Assembly (NCBI RefSeq): GCF_013376475.1
Contig: NZ_CP045508.1
Coordinates: 2,826,001-2,890,000 of the forward strand
Direction: 5' to 3'
Length of the DNA: 64,000 bases
Origin: Desulfolutivibrio sulfoxidireducens
GTDB lineage: Bacteria > Desulfobacterota > Desulfovibrionia > Desulfovibrionales > Desulfovibrionaceae
The notes under the pieces are model-generated. The model saw nothing but the letters and a program-made list of their open reading frames with translations, had not been told where the DNA came from and did no database searches. Positions 54,248 to 62,751 of the stretch are shown piece by piece (positions within the stretch are counted from its first letter, which is position 1; each line of letters begins with the position of its first letter). Made by a program: the position numbers and the translations under genes.

Positions 54248-55537
54248 ATGCTGCAAGACACCGACACGACTACATCAAAATGTGTTACGAAAAACAAAAT
54301 AACAGCACCAGATATGCGCGGCATGAAACAGTACCATAAGCTTCTGCCCCTGGCCACGGGCTACTTCGGGGTCAGTTCGGCCCTGTACGCCTTCGAAGGC
54401 CTGGTGGTGGTCTACGGCCCGGCCGGCGGGGCCTGGCACATCAACATCGAGGACGAGCCCCGGTGGTATCGGGGGCCGGCCACAGTGGTCGGGGCCGGGC
54501 TTCTGGAGATGGACGTGATCCTTGGCAACGACGCCAGGTTCATCGACAACATCGCCCGGGTGGCCACCACCCTTGAGCGCCGTTTCGTGGCCCTGGCCGG
54601 CACGCCCATCTCCGAGATCATCGGCACGGACTTAAAGGGCTTTTGCCGGACCCTGGAGACCAGGACCTCCCGGCCGGTGTTCATGGTCCCCACAGCCGGT
54701 TCCGAGCCCTATCCCGAGGGGGCCTCCAAGGCCTTTCTGGCCCTGGCCCGGAAGTTCATGGTTCCGCCGGAAAAAAAGCGCAAAAACGGGGTCAACGTGC
54801 TCGGGGCCATCCACCTGTCCACAGGCAGGGAGGAGCACATCGAGCCCCTGCTTTCCACCCTGGAGGAGGCCGGGTTCCCGGTGGTCAGCGTCTTTTCCGT
54901 GCCGCGTCCGGGACAGGCCGATCCGCTCCAGGCCATCCGCCAGGCCCCCGAGGCCGAACTGAACCTGGTGGTGTGCACCAGCGGCCTGGCCCTGGCCGAG
55001 CATCTCCACGCCGCCCACGGCATCCCCTACGTGGTGGGCATGCCCGTGGGCCGGGCCGGTCGCGAAGACCTCCCGGCCCTGCTTCGCGGCCAGCCGCCCG
55101 CTCCGGCCGCGACGCCGACGGAAACCTCTCCCTGCGCCCACGCCCTGGTCATCGGCGAGCCGGTTCTCGGCTACGGCATCAAGCGTTGCCTGCGCCTGGA
55201 CTTCGGGGTTCCCGAGGTGGACGTGGTGGCGGTGACCCCGAGCGAGGCCCTGTTCCGGACCGGCCCGGGGTGTATCGGCACCCTGGTGGAGCGCGGCCCG
55301 CGTGACGTGTGCATGGACAGCGAGTGGGACATCGCGGCCCTGATGAACGATCCGGCCGTGGACTGCGTCATCGCCGACCCGTGCTACGCGGCCCTTTTGA
55401 CCCGGCAAACCCGGTTCATCCCCCTGCCGCACATCGCCATGAGCGCCCGGCTCAACTGGGACATGCCCTACGAATACGCCGTGGACAAAGGGTACGATTA
55501 CCTGGCCGGACAGTTCTCCGGATCGCCGCGACCCTGA
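54248..55537 (+). CDS. NifK-like nitrogenase-superfamily subunit without P-cluster cysteines
   Basis: Protein of 429 residues, second component 1-type subunit. The superfamily pattern is visible (HKLLPLATGYFGVSSALYAFEGLVVVYGPAGG; ISEIIGTDLKGF; NVLGAIHLS), but the GPxGC cysteine is Gly (GPAGG, 57-61) and the TxCxxEIIGDD cysteine is lost (LAGTPISEIIGTDL). Any cluster at the D/K interface would be held by the D-like chain, as largely in the BchN/BchB enzyme. The first 25 codons are unusually AT-rich, and ATG codons at residues 23 and 26 are possible alternative starts. GAGGAG precedes 54248. Confidence 0.85.
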   Translation: MLQDTDTTTSKCVTKNKITAPDMRGMKQYHKLLPLATGYFGVSSALYAFEGLVVVYGPAGGAWHINIEDEPRWYRGPATVVGAGLLEMDVILGNDARFIDNIARVATTLERRFVALAGTPISEIIGTDLKGFCRTLETRTSRPVFMVPTAGSEPYPEGASKAFLALARKFMVPPEKKRKNGVNVLGAIHLSTGREEHIEPLLSTLEEAGFPVVSVFSVPRPGQADPLQAIRQAPEAELNLVVCTSGLALAEHLHAAHGIPYVVGMPVGRAGREDLPALLRGQPPAPAATPTETSPCAHALVIGEPVLGYGIKRCLRLDFGVPEVDVVAVTPSEALFRTGPGCIGTLVERGPRDVCMDSEWDIAALMNDPAVDCVIADPCYAALLTRQTRFIPLPHIAMSARLNWDMPYEYAVDKGYDYLAGQFSGSPRP

Positions 55538-55611
55538 AAAGGTCGGGGCGGCAACGCATCTCACGCCAAGGCCTCGCGGTTCGTCCCGCGTCGCCCGCCA
55601 AGGAGGATGCC

Positions 55612-55899
55612 ATGTGTCTTGCGGTTCCCGCCGAAGTCATCCGCATTGCCGACCAGGTCGCCACCTGCCGCCTGGGCGAGGGCCAGTCGCTCATCCGGGC
55701 CTCGCTCATGCTTTTGCCCGAGCCCCCGGTCCTGGGGGACTCCCTCATGGTCCACGCCGGGTTCGCCCTGCGGATCATGGACCCGGCCGAGGCCGGGGAG
55801 ACCCTGCGGCTTTTGCGTGGCGGCGAGTGTCCCATCGAGGGGGACGAGGCCTGCGCGGCCATGAACGGCGCGCCCGTCACCGCCCCCCGGAAGGGGTAG
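55612..55899 (+). CDS. hypC: Hydrogenase maturation chaperone HypC
   Basis: Small chaperone of 95 residues that with HypD carries the Fe(CN)2CO group to the hydrogenase large subunit. It begins MCLAVPAEVIRI, with the essential Cys2, and contains VLGDSLMVHAGFALRIMD of the HypC fold; the C-terminal extension is longer than in most HypC. AAGGAGG precedes the ATG. It is 74 bp after the K-like gene and 4 bp before hypD. Its natural client here is the large-subunit-like protein of the same operon. Confidence 0.95.
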   Translation: MCLAVPAEVIRIADQVATCRLGEGQSLIRASLMLLPEPPVLGDSLMVHAGFALRIMDPAEAGETLRLLRGGECPIEGDEACAAMNGAPVTAPRKG

Positions 55900-55903
55900 C
55901 CCC

Positions 55904-56998
55904 ATGCACGAAAGCCTTTTGCGGCAATTCCGCGACCCCGCCCTGTGCCGCGACCTGCTGGCGCGGCTTCGCGCCGAACTGGATGGAGAGTTGCGCTTCA
56001 TGGAGGTCTGCGGCACGCACACCGTGGCCATCTTCCACAGCGGGCTGCGCTCGCTTTTGCCGCCCCAGGTCGTGCATCTGTCGGGACCCGGCTGCCCGGT
56101 CTGCGTGACCCACGAGTCCGAGGTCAACGCCTTTTTGGACCTGGCCGGCCGGGACGGGGTGATCGTGGCCACCTTCGGGGACCTCATGCGCGTCCCCGGC
56201 CGCAAGGGCGCGAACCTCAAAAGCGCCCAGGCCGCCGGGGCCCGGGTGGAGGTGGTCTATTCGCCGCCCGACGCCCTGGCCCTGGCCCGGGACAACCCCG
56301 GGGACACGGTGGTCTTTCTGGGCGTGGGCTTCGAGACCACCGCGCCCACCGTGGCCGGCACGGTGCTCATGGCCCGGGAACAGGGCATCGCCAACTTCAA
56401 GGTCCTGGCCTTCCACAAGCTGGTTCCGCCGGCCCTGGCCGCGCTTTTGTCCGACCAGGACGGCCGCATCGACGCCTTCATCCTGCCCGGCCATGTCTCG
56501 GCGGTCATCGGGACCCAGCCCTACGGCTTCATCGCCTCCCGCTTCGGCACCTCGGCCACGGTCACCGGCTTCGAGCCCGTGGACATTCTGGAATCCCTGT
56601 TGTTTCTGGCCACATGCCAAAGGGAGGGCCGGGCCGAGGTCAAAAACCTCTACCGCCGGGTGGTCGCCGACGACGGCAACCCAAAGGCCCGGGAGATCAT
56701 GGACCGGGTCTTTCGGCCCTCCGACGCCTTGTGGCGGGGCCTTGGCCGCATCCCGGACTCGGGGCTCACGTTTCGCGAGGAGTACGCCGACTTCGACGCC
56801 GAGCGGCTTTTCGGGCTGACCATTGAGGAATGCCCGCCCCTGCCCGGCTGCAGGTGCGGCGACGTGCTTCGGGGCCGCATCCGGCCCGACCAGTGCCCCC
56901 TTTTCAAGACGGCCTGCACCCCGGCCAGGCCCGTGGGACCGTGCATGGTCTCCACCGAGGGCTCGTGCGCGGCCTATTTCAAATACCAGATGGAATGA
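55904..56998 (+). CDS. hypD: Hydrogenase maturation protein HypD
   Basis: Iron-sulfur scaffold of 364 residues on which the Fe(CN)2CO moiety is assembled with HypC. Conserved motifs are MEVCGTHTVAIFHSGLRSLLP, LSGPGCPVCVT, GFETTAPTVAGTVL and AFILPGHVSAVIG. The C-terminal [4Fe-4S] cysteines lie in PLPGCRCGDVLRGRIRPDQCPLF and VGPCMVSTEGSCAAYFKY. HypA, HypB, HypE and HypF are not in the window; E and F would be needed elsewhere for cyanide delivery. Last gene of the operon, converging on the DUF488 genes 24 bp away. Confidence 0.96.
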   Translation: MHESLLRQFRDPALCRDLLARLRAELDGELRFMEVCGTHTVAIFHSGLRSLLPPQVVHLSGPGCPVCVTHESEVNAFLDLAGRDGVIVATFGDLMRVPGRKGANLKSAQAAGARVEVVYSPPDALALARDNPGDTVVFLGVGFETTAPTVAGTVLMAREQGIANFKVLAFHKLVPPALAALLSDQDGRIDAFILPGHVSAVIGTQPYGFIASRFGTSATVTGFEPVDILESLLFLATCQREGRAEVKNLYRRVVADDGNPKAREIMDRVFRPSDALWRGLGRIPDSGLTFREEYADFDAERLFGLTIEECPPLPGCRCGDVLRGRIRPDQCPLFKTACTPARPVGPCMVSTEGSCAAYFKYQME

Positions 56999-57022
56999 AT
57001 CGGTCGGCGCGCGTCCGGGACC

Positions 57023-57466
57023 TCAGAGATGAATAATCCGAAGAGCGGGGAAGCGCCGCCGCGCCCATTCCGCCACGAGCCGCCGGTGGCAGTGCTCCGG
57101 GGTCGCCTCGCTGCACAGAAGGCATGCCCCGGCCAGGTCATTGACGCGAAGCGATGCTCCGATATCCCGTTCAAGCAATATCGCATTGAACCTCGCCTCA
57201 TAGTCTTCCCAACTCAGCGTTTTCTTTTTATACGCGTCGAGCATCTCTCGCGTTGGCGCCCACTGAGGGAGATGTTCATAGGAACAGTTGCACAGTCGCT
57301 TCAAAAAAAACTCAAGGTCACCCTTTTTTGCAAATCCAGCAAGTTGGGAACTGTTATTCAAGCGGACATCGATGATCTTTTTTATGGCGTGCCGCTCGAG
57401 AGCCGAAAAGAACTCTCCGGCGCTTTTCCTCGTGAATCCGATGGTGCACAGAATAATTTCACTCAT
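57023..57466 (-). CDS. DUF488 family protein
   Basis: Cytosolic protein of 147 residues in the DUF488 family: ILCTIGFTRKSAGEFFSALERHAIKKIIDVRLNNSSQLAGFAKKGDLEFFLKRL and the hallmark LLCSEATPEHCHRRLVAE with paired Cys/His. Molecular function is unknown. ATG 57466 overlaps the end of a second DUF488 gene by 8 bp. It is the last gene of a four-gene minus-strand set. Codon use is less GC-extreme than in neighbours, suggesting acquisition. Confidence 0.9.
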   Translation of the reverse strand: MSEIILCTIGFTRKSAGEFFSALERHAIKKIIDVRLNNSSQLAGFAKKGDLEFFLKRLCNCSYEHLPQWAPTREMLDAYKKKTLSWEDYEARFNAILLERDIGASLRVNDLAGACLLCSEATPEHCHRRLVAEWARRRFPALRIIHL

Positions 57467-58079
57467 TGGCGCATTCCACTGCGGAGGCATCCTCCCGCGC
57501 GTCACACGTATATGCAATCTCCTTCTCTTGCGCCCTGTACGCCAGTTCCAACCGTTCCTCCTCCGTCCTGCCAAGAAGATCCGGACGGTCGAGATCAAAG
57601 AGCCGCATCAGCCGCAGTTCCGCGTGGGCCTGGGGCTCGATCCTTCCTTCCGATAGGATGTGCGCGATGCGGCAATCCGCGCGCAGATACCGGCAGATCA
57701 GGATCATCCGGTGGCAGGTGATGGGGTCCTTTTCCGCGCACATGAGGGCGACCGGATACTTTTCGAGCCCCGCGCGCAGCCGGGACAGCCCGCGCCGGAA
57801 GGTCTCGGTGCGAGACACCTTGTCGTAGCTGACGACCTTGCCGACATACACCTCCGGATCGTCGTACCGAGCCCCGAGCAGGTCGCCCAGGAACACGTAG
57901 GCGATCCCGCCGGCCGCCAGCCGCTCCTTGATCCTGCCCCGGTTGTATTCCGGATGCACGGCGCTAAACGGCATGGACCGGACGTCGGCCACGGCGCCCA
58001 CGGTATGGCGCCCGAGCACGGCGACAAGGTCGTCGACCGGATACGAGGTATAGCCTATCGTGAACAGCGTCGCGGCCAT
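57459..58079 (-). CDS. DUF488 family protein, second copy
   Basis: Protein of 206 residues, paralogue of the next gene: TLFTIGYTSYPVDDLVAVLGRHTVGAVADVRSMPFSAVHPEYNRGRIKERL, with ALMCAEKDPITCHRMILICRYL carrying the Cys...CHR motif of DUF488. A C-terminal tail of about 45 residues is charged. The ATG at 58079 follows the dual-OB gene stop by one base. The frame is open upstream to 58178, but that part overlaps the previous gene. Confidence 0.9.
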   Translation of the reverse strand: MAATLFTIGYTSYPVDDLVAVLGRHTVGAVADVRSMPFSAVHPEYNRGRIKERLAAGGIAYVFLGDLLGARYDDPEVYVGKVVSYDKVSRTETFRRGLSRLRAGLEKYPVALMCAEKDPITCHRMILICRYLRADCRIAHILSEGRIEPQAHAELRLMRLFDLDRPDLLGRTEEERLELAYRAQEKEIAYTCDAREDASAVECANE

Positions 58080-58080
58080 C

Positions 58081-58779
58081 TCACGCCTCCACCAGTCCCC
58101 TGGTGCCGGGAATCCATGCGGGAAACGAATATATCCCGTTGATCTGCAGCCAATATCCGTTCCTGCCGTTGATTTCATGGCAGCGGCCGAGCCCGATGCG
58201 CAAAAACACCGTCTTTTGTTCGTGAACGAAGTCAGTCAGGTAGCGTGCGGCGATGTCCAGTCCGAGGAACGCCGTGTATTCCCGAATCTTGAGATCGGCG
58301 ATGGGCACATAGGGGTATTTCGTATTGTCCGAATCGTGAAACGAAAATTTCAACTTTCCGTCCTTGGAGATTTCAAACCAGCACCGGCGCGGATTTACCT
58401 TGATGGTGACGATCGACCTGTCCGGGGGCGTCTCGTGCGGAAAACATTTCTTGTAGTCCGGCAAAACGACGCCGAAACCTTCCTCGAGAGAGGCGCTGAC
58501 CGTGCGCCGAAGCAATTCGAAAAACTCCAAGACCGCGCAGTTCCCGGCGAACCGGACATCGGCCCGGGAACAATCCTCGCTATGGGGTTTTTGCGAATTT
58601 CGCAGGAAACGAAACGTGCCCTCGATCCTCGCCCCAGGCAGTATCCCGTTCTCCCGGCATTCCTGGGCCGAAAAATAGCTTTTCGTCGGCCGGTAGCAGA
58701 CCCCGTCGGCATCCAGCCCGGCCACACAATAAAAATCCCTGCCGGAAAAATCCGTGAGATCGGTTATTGTCAGGATCAT
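58081..58779 (-). CDS. Putative dual-OB-fold protein
   Basis: Protein of 232 residues: MILTITDLTDFSGRDFYCVAGLD, VCYRPTKSYFSAQECRENGILPGARIEGTF and CFPHETPPDRSIVTIKVN. The sequence suggests two small beta-barrel domains (about 1-75 and 135-230), and proteins of this kind are found beside DUF488 genes; that naming is from memory of similar neighbourhoods and only moderately sure. The ATG at 58779 is favoured, 58788 being three codons earlier. It lies 80 bp after the HerA-like gene. Confidence 0.65.
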   Translation of the reverse strand: MILTITDLTDFSGRDFYCVAGLDADGVCYRPTKSYFSAQECRENGILPGARIEGTFRFLRNSQKPHSEDCSRADVRFAGNCAVLEFFELLRRTVSASLEEGFGVVLPDYKKCFPHETPPDRSIVTIKVNPRRCWFEISKDGKLKFSFHDSDNTKYPYVPIADLKIREYTAFLGLDIAARYLTDFVHEQKTVFLRIGLGRCHEINGRNGYWLQINGIYSFPAWIPGTRGLVEA

Positions 58780-58858
58780 GAGACGCACTCCGCATCTTCA
58801 AAAATGAGTCACAACGCGACCATGCCCCCCGTACGCCATCCCCTGGCCCCCCTCCGCC

Positions 58859-60445
58859 CTACCTGATCTGCCGCCGCCAGCGGTGTATCGTCTCCGGCAC
58901 AAAGGCCTTGTCCGACGACTCGCGGGACCAGGCCTCGGAGAATTTCGCCGTGTCGCTACGCGGCCGCTCGGTCTCGCCCAGGTCCTGGAAGCGAAAGCGC
59001 ATGGGCACGGCCACCCCCTCTCCCACCACCACCCCCTCGCGCGACCGGAGCGACGGCAACACCGACAAAAGCCCGGCCGCGTTCTCGGGCATGGCCATGG
59101 TCACGAACCGTTGGTCGGCCTCGTTGCTCATGCGCATGGCGAAAAGGGTGCTGGTCTGGGACAGGATCGATTCGGAAATCTCCGACGGCCTCTGGGTCAC
59201 AAGCCCCAGCGACACCCCGTACTTGCGGCCCTCCTTGGCGATGCGGGCCACGGCCTTGCGCGTGGGCGCAAAACCCAGGGAGCGGTCGCGCGGCACGTAG
59301 CGGTGCGCCTCCTCGCACACCAAGAGAACCGGCGCGCCCTCCCCCCGCCTGGACCACAGGGCGAAGTCGAAGATCAGCCGGCACAGCACCGAGACCACCA
59401 CATCCACGATCTCCGAGGGCACCCCGGCCAGGTTGATGACCGTCAGCGGCCGGCCCTCGGGCGGCAGGCGCAGAAGCCGCGAGAGCACCTCGGCCATGCT
59501 GTCCTCGACGCTTAACCCCCCGAACATGAAGGCAAAACGCCGATCCCGGCGCAGGCTGTCGATACGGTTTAAAAGCCGCAGAAACGGAATCGAGCTTTCC
59601 GGCTTGTCCAGCCTCCCCATGCCGACCTTCAAGAGTTCCACCACCCGCAGCAGCCGAAACGGCGTGGGCGTGTCGATGGTCAGGTTGAAGTCCTCGCCTC
59701 CGGACGTGGTGATGAACTCGTGCTTGGCCGTCAGCACGGCATCCTTGAGGATGTTGCCCTCCACCTCGCGATACGGCTGGCCCTCGCTGCACAGCACATG
59801 GGTCATCTCCTCGAAGTCCAGGAGCCAGTACGGCAGGTGCAGGTCGGCCGGGGTCACGGACAGGGCCATGTCCCCGAAGGCCGCGGCGTACTCGTCGTGG
59901 GGGTCGAGCAGCACGATGTGCCCATGGACATGGGCGGCAAGGACCGCCTTGAGGACCACGGCCACGGCGCAGGACTTGCCCGATCCGGTGGTGCCCAGGA
60001 TGGAAAAATGCTTGCCCAAGAGCTCGTCCACCAGCACCCTGGCCTCGATGCCCGGATCCTGGTGCAGGCTGCCGATGCGCACGCTGGGGGACGAGGGCAT
60101 GGCGTAGATGAGCCGCAGGTCCCGGCCCGAGGCCGCGAGTACGGCCGCGCCCAGAGGCGGGGAGATGGAGACCCCGCGCTGGAAGGCGAAATTCCCCGGG
60201 CGGTCCACATCCAGGGTCTCGCCCAGAAGCACCACCTCGGCCAGCCGCCGTCCGCCCCCGGACGGGGGAAAGGCCGCATTCTCCCACATAAGCCGGTTCA
60301 CCAGCCCGAAGCACAGGCTTTTCCCGGTCTCGATGCGGGCCATGTCCCCCAGGCGCACCGTGCCGGCCACGGCCGGATCAAGGGTCGCCGTGACCGTGGC
60401 CCCGGCCGTCGCCGACACGAACCCCAACGCCTTCTCCTCTCCCAT
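58859..60445 (-). CDS. herA: HerA-like DNA translocase ATPase
   Basis: Hexameric FtsK/HerA-type ATPase of 528 residues. An N-terminal beta-barrel (HAS-barrel-like, 1-110) is followed by Walker A ILGTTGSGKS (149-158), the DPHDEYAAAFG stretch, Walker B VLLVCEEAHRYVP and the TQRPSEISESILSQTSTLFAMR motif typical of HerA. HerA usually works with the nuclease NurA or in defence systems; no NurA is present. GGAGG precedes ATG 60445. It leads the set with the dual-OB and DUF488 genes. Confidence 0.9.
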   Translation of the reverse strand: MGEEKALGFVSATAGATVTATLDPAVAGTVRLGDMARIETGKSLCFGLVNRLMWENAAFPPSGGGRRLAEVVLLGETLDVDRPGNFAFQRGVSISPPLGAAVLAASGRDLRLIYAMPSSPSVRIGSLHQDPGIEARVLVDELLGKHFSILGTTGSGKSCAVAVVLKAVLAAHVHGHIVLLDPHDEYAAAFGDMALSVTPADLHLPYWLLDFEEMTHVLCSEGQPYREVEGNILKDAVLTAKHEFITTSGGEDFNLTIDTPTPFRLLRVVELLKVGMGRLDKPESSIPFLRLLNRIDSLRRDRRFAFMFGGLSVEDSMAEVLSRLLRLPPEGRPLTVINLAGVPSEIVDVVVSVLCRLIFDFALWSRRGEGAPVLLVCEEAHRYVPRDRSLGFAPTRKAVARIAKEGRKYGVSLGLVTQRPSEISESILSQTSTLFAMRMSNEADQRFVTMAMPENAAGLLSVLPSLRSREGVVVGEGVAVPMRFRFQDLGETERPRSDTAKFSEAWSRESSDKAFVPETIHRWRRQIR

Positions 60446-60567
60446 GGATGCCTCCAGTGTGGTATCCTCGAAATTCCTGTCTCCGCATTGTGAGGAGAAC
60501 AACCGAAACGAGCTATTTTTCCCCAACAGATGCTGTCGTATTTTTTAAGGGACGTGGCACGTGGCGC

Positions 60568-62676
60568 TCATTCCGCCTCGATTCCCATGGCCCGGGACAC
60601 GGCCCGGGCCAGATCCCTGCGCAGCACGGGCTTGAGCAGGAAATCCCGGATGCCCAGGGCCCGGACCCGTTCCTTGGACAGCGATTCGCTGAACCCCGTG
60701 ACCAGGATGATGGGCAACTCCGGACGGATGTCGAGCATCTCCCGGGCCAGGTCCGCGCCGGACAAGCCGGGCATGGTCTGATCCGTGACCACGGCGTCGA
60801 AGGCCCGGGGATCGGCCCGGAAACGCGCCAGGGCCTTTCTGGAATCGGTCTCGGCCGTGACCTGGAAGCCCAGACTGGCCAGAAGCTCGGCCCCGATCTC
60901 GGCCAGCGACTCCTCGTCGTCCACATACAGGATGCGCCCCCGCCCGGCCGCCGCGTCCCCGGAATCCTCCTCGACCGCGCGGTGCAAAGCGGTCGAAAGC
61001 GGCAGGAGCACCTCGAAGGTGGCCCCCTGGCCGGGCGCGCTTTTGACCTTCACCTCGCCCCGGTACTTGCGCACGATGCCGTGCACCACGGAAAGGCCCA
61101 TGCCCGTGCCTTCCCCGGGTTTTTTTGTCGTGAAAAAGGGATCGAAGACCCGGTCCAGGATGTCCTTGGGAATGCCGTGCCCCGTGTCGCTCACGGTGAG
61201 CCGGGCATAGTCCCCGGGAGGCAGGCCCGTGGATCCGAGTCCCTTTCCGGGCAGGCGCACGGCGTCGAGGGCGACCGACAGGGTCCCGCCCTTCTCGCGC
61301 ATGGCGTGGGAGGCGTTGGCGCACAGGTTCATGACGATCTGCTGGATCTGGGCCGGCTCGGCCTGGACCGTGTCCGGTCCGGCGGCGATATTCTCCACGA
61401 TGGCCACGGTGTGCGGCAGGGTGGCCCGGATGAGCTTGAGGGTCTCCTTGACCAGGGGGGACAGCCGCAGGGTGGCCGACTCCTCCTCGGTCTGGCGGCT
61501 GAAGGTCAGGATTTGCAGGACCAGTTCCTTGCCCCGGCGGCAGGCTTGCAGGATGTGCTCCACCCGGCGGCGCAGGTTTTCGTCGGTTCCGGCCCCGTCC
61601 AGGATCATCTCCGAAAAGCCCATGACGATGCCCAGAATGTTGTTGAAATCGTGGGCGATGCCCCCGGCCAGGGTGCCTATGGCCTCCATCTTCTGGCTCT
61701 GGCGCAGTTTTTTTTCCAGGCCTTTGCGTTCGGTCACGTCGTGGGCCACGTACACCGTACCCAGCGGCTCGTCCTCGGACAGGTAGACGGGCGAGGCGGT
61801 GATCAGAAATTCGCCGCGAAGCCTGGGAACGGCGACCTCCAGGGAATGGAAACGGCCGTCGGCCAGGGCCGCGAGCCGCTTGGAGAGTTCGCCGCCCGTC
61901 TCGGGGAGGTCGAAGACGAAGGCGCTGGGGCGGCCGACCACCTCCCGGGGGGACAGCCCCAGGCGGTGGGCCATGGCCATGTTCAGGCGCTTGATCATCA
62001 TGTCCCGATCCAGGATGATCAACAGGTCCTGTACCGAGTCGAAGGTGCCCTCCCATTCCCGCTTGGCCCCGGAGATCAGTTCCGCCACCCGTTCGCGCTC
62101 GCGAATCTCCCGGGTGAGGCGGTTGTTGGTCTCGGCCAGTTCCCTGGTGCGCTCGGCCACAATGGATTCAAGCCGGGTCTGCAGCGACAAAAAATCGCGT
62201 TCGGAGGTCCATTTGGAGCACAAGGAGGCCGCGAACTGGCGAACCTCCTGGGGATGGAAGGGCTTTTGCTGATAGAGAAGGCGGTCCGGGGGCGGCACCC
62301 GCCTGGCCATTTCCTCGGCGTCGATATCGGAAAAGGCGGTCATGATCACGATCTGGACGTAGGGGTCCAGGCGGCGGATCTCCTCGGCGGCCCACAGCCC
62401 GCCACGGCCGGGCGGCATGCGCACGTCGAGAAAGACCACGGCGAAAGGGCGTTGCCGCGTGAGGGAGCGGCGGACCTCATCCACGGCCTCCTCGCCCTGG
62501 CGGCAGGTGGCGACCTCGTACCGCGGCGAAGGCCGCCCCCCCGGGTCCTTGGGAAAAAGGTCGAATTCCTCGCTGGGGGCCAGCAGTTCCTTGAAAAGCT
62601 CAAGGATCTGGGGCTCGTCGTCGGCGATGAGCAGGCGGTGCGGCTCGGCGTGGTCGGGTTGTCGGGTGGCGGGCAT
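60568..62676 (-). CDS. Cytosolic hybrid histidine kinase (receiver-PAS-HisKA-ATPase-receiver)
   Basis: Kinase of 702 residues flanked by two receivers and without membrane helices. The N-terminal receiver (LLIADDEPQILEL, VVFLDVRMPPGRGG, QQKPFHP; with a Pro/Gly-rich insert after its first helix) leads to a coiled coil and a PAS domain (about 205-320). HisKA has MEAIGTLAGGIAHDFNNILGI; the ATPase MNLCANASHAM, DTGHGIPKD and GTGMGLSVVHGIV. The C-terminal receiver has ILYVDDEESLA and VVTDQTMPGLSG. It lies between herA and a TPR lipoprotein, without an evident target. Confidence 0.93.
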   Translation of the reverse strand: MPATRQPDHAEPHRLLIADDEPQILELFKELLAPSEEFDLFPKDPGGRPSPRYEVATCRQGEEAVDEVRRSLTRQRPFAVVFLDVRMPPGRGGLWAAEEIRRLDPYVQIVIMTAFSDIDAEEMARRVPPPDRLLYQQKPFHPQEVRQFAASLCSKWTSERDFLSLQTRLESIVAERTRELAETNNRLTREIRERERVAELISGAKREWEGTFDSVQDLLIILDRDMMIKRLNMAMAHRLGLSPREVVGRPSAFVFDLPETGGELSKRLAALADGRFHSLEVAVPRLRGEFLITASPVYLSEDEPLGTVYVAHDVTERKGLEKKLRQSQKMEAIGTLAGGIAHDFNNILGIVMGFSEMILDGAGTDENLRRRVEHILQACRRGKELVLQILTFSRQTEEESATLRLSPLVKETLKLIRATLPHTVAIVENIAAGPDTVQAEPAQIQQIVMNLCANASHAMREKGGTLSVALDAVRLPGKGLGSTGLPPGDYARLTVSDTGHGIPKDILDRVFDPFFTTKKPGEGTGMGLSVVHGIVRKYRGEVKVKSAPGQGATFEVLLPLSTALHRAVEEDSGDAAAGRGRILYVDDEESLAEIGAELLASLGFQVTAETDSRKALARFRADPRAFDAVVTDQTMPGLSGADLAREMLDIRPELPIILVTGFSESLSKERVRALGIRDFLLKPVLRRDLARAVSRAMGIEAE

Positions 62677-62751
62677 GGCCTCGTGTCTTACCGCCTTTCC
62701 GGATCGCGCCGCGCGGTCGCGGACCGGGTGAAAGAGGTCGAAAGCCCGGCG

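Noticed and set aside
51789-55537. CfbCD-type F430 biosynthesis or BchLNB chlorophyll reductase
   Set aside because: Cfb component 1 is a single CfbD protein and the neighbours are cobalamin-type genes; Bch neighbours are photosynthesis genes. Neither fits the heterodimer beside HypCD and a HydE-like enzyme.
49103-56998. Genuine nitrogen-fixation (nif) operon
   Set aside because: The K-like chain lacks the P-cluster cysteines checked, FeMo-co ligands are not evident, and nifE, nifN and nifB are missing while hydrogenase maturation genes are present.
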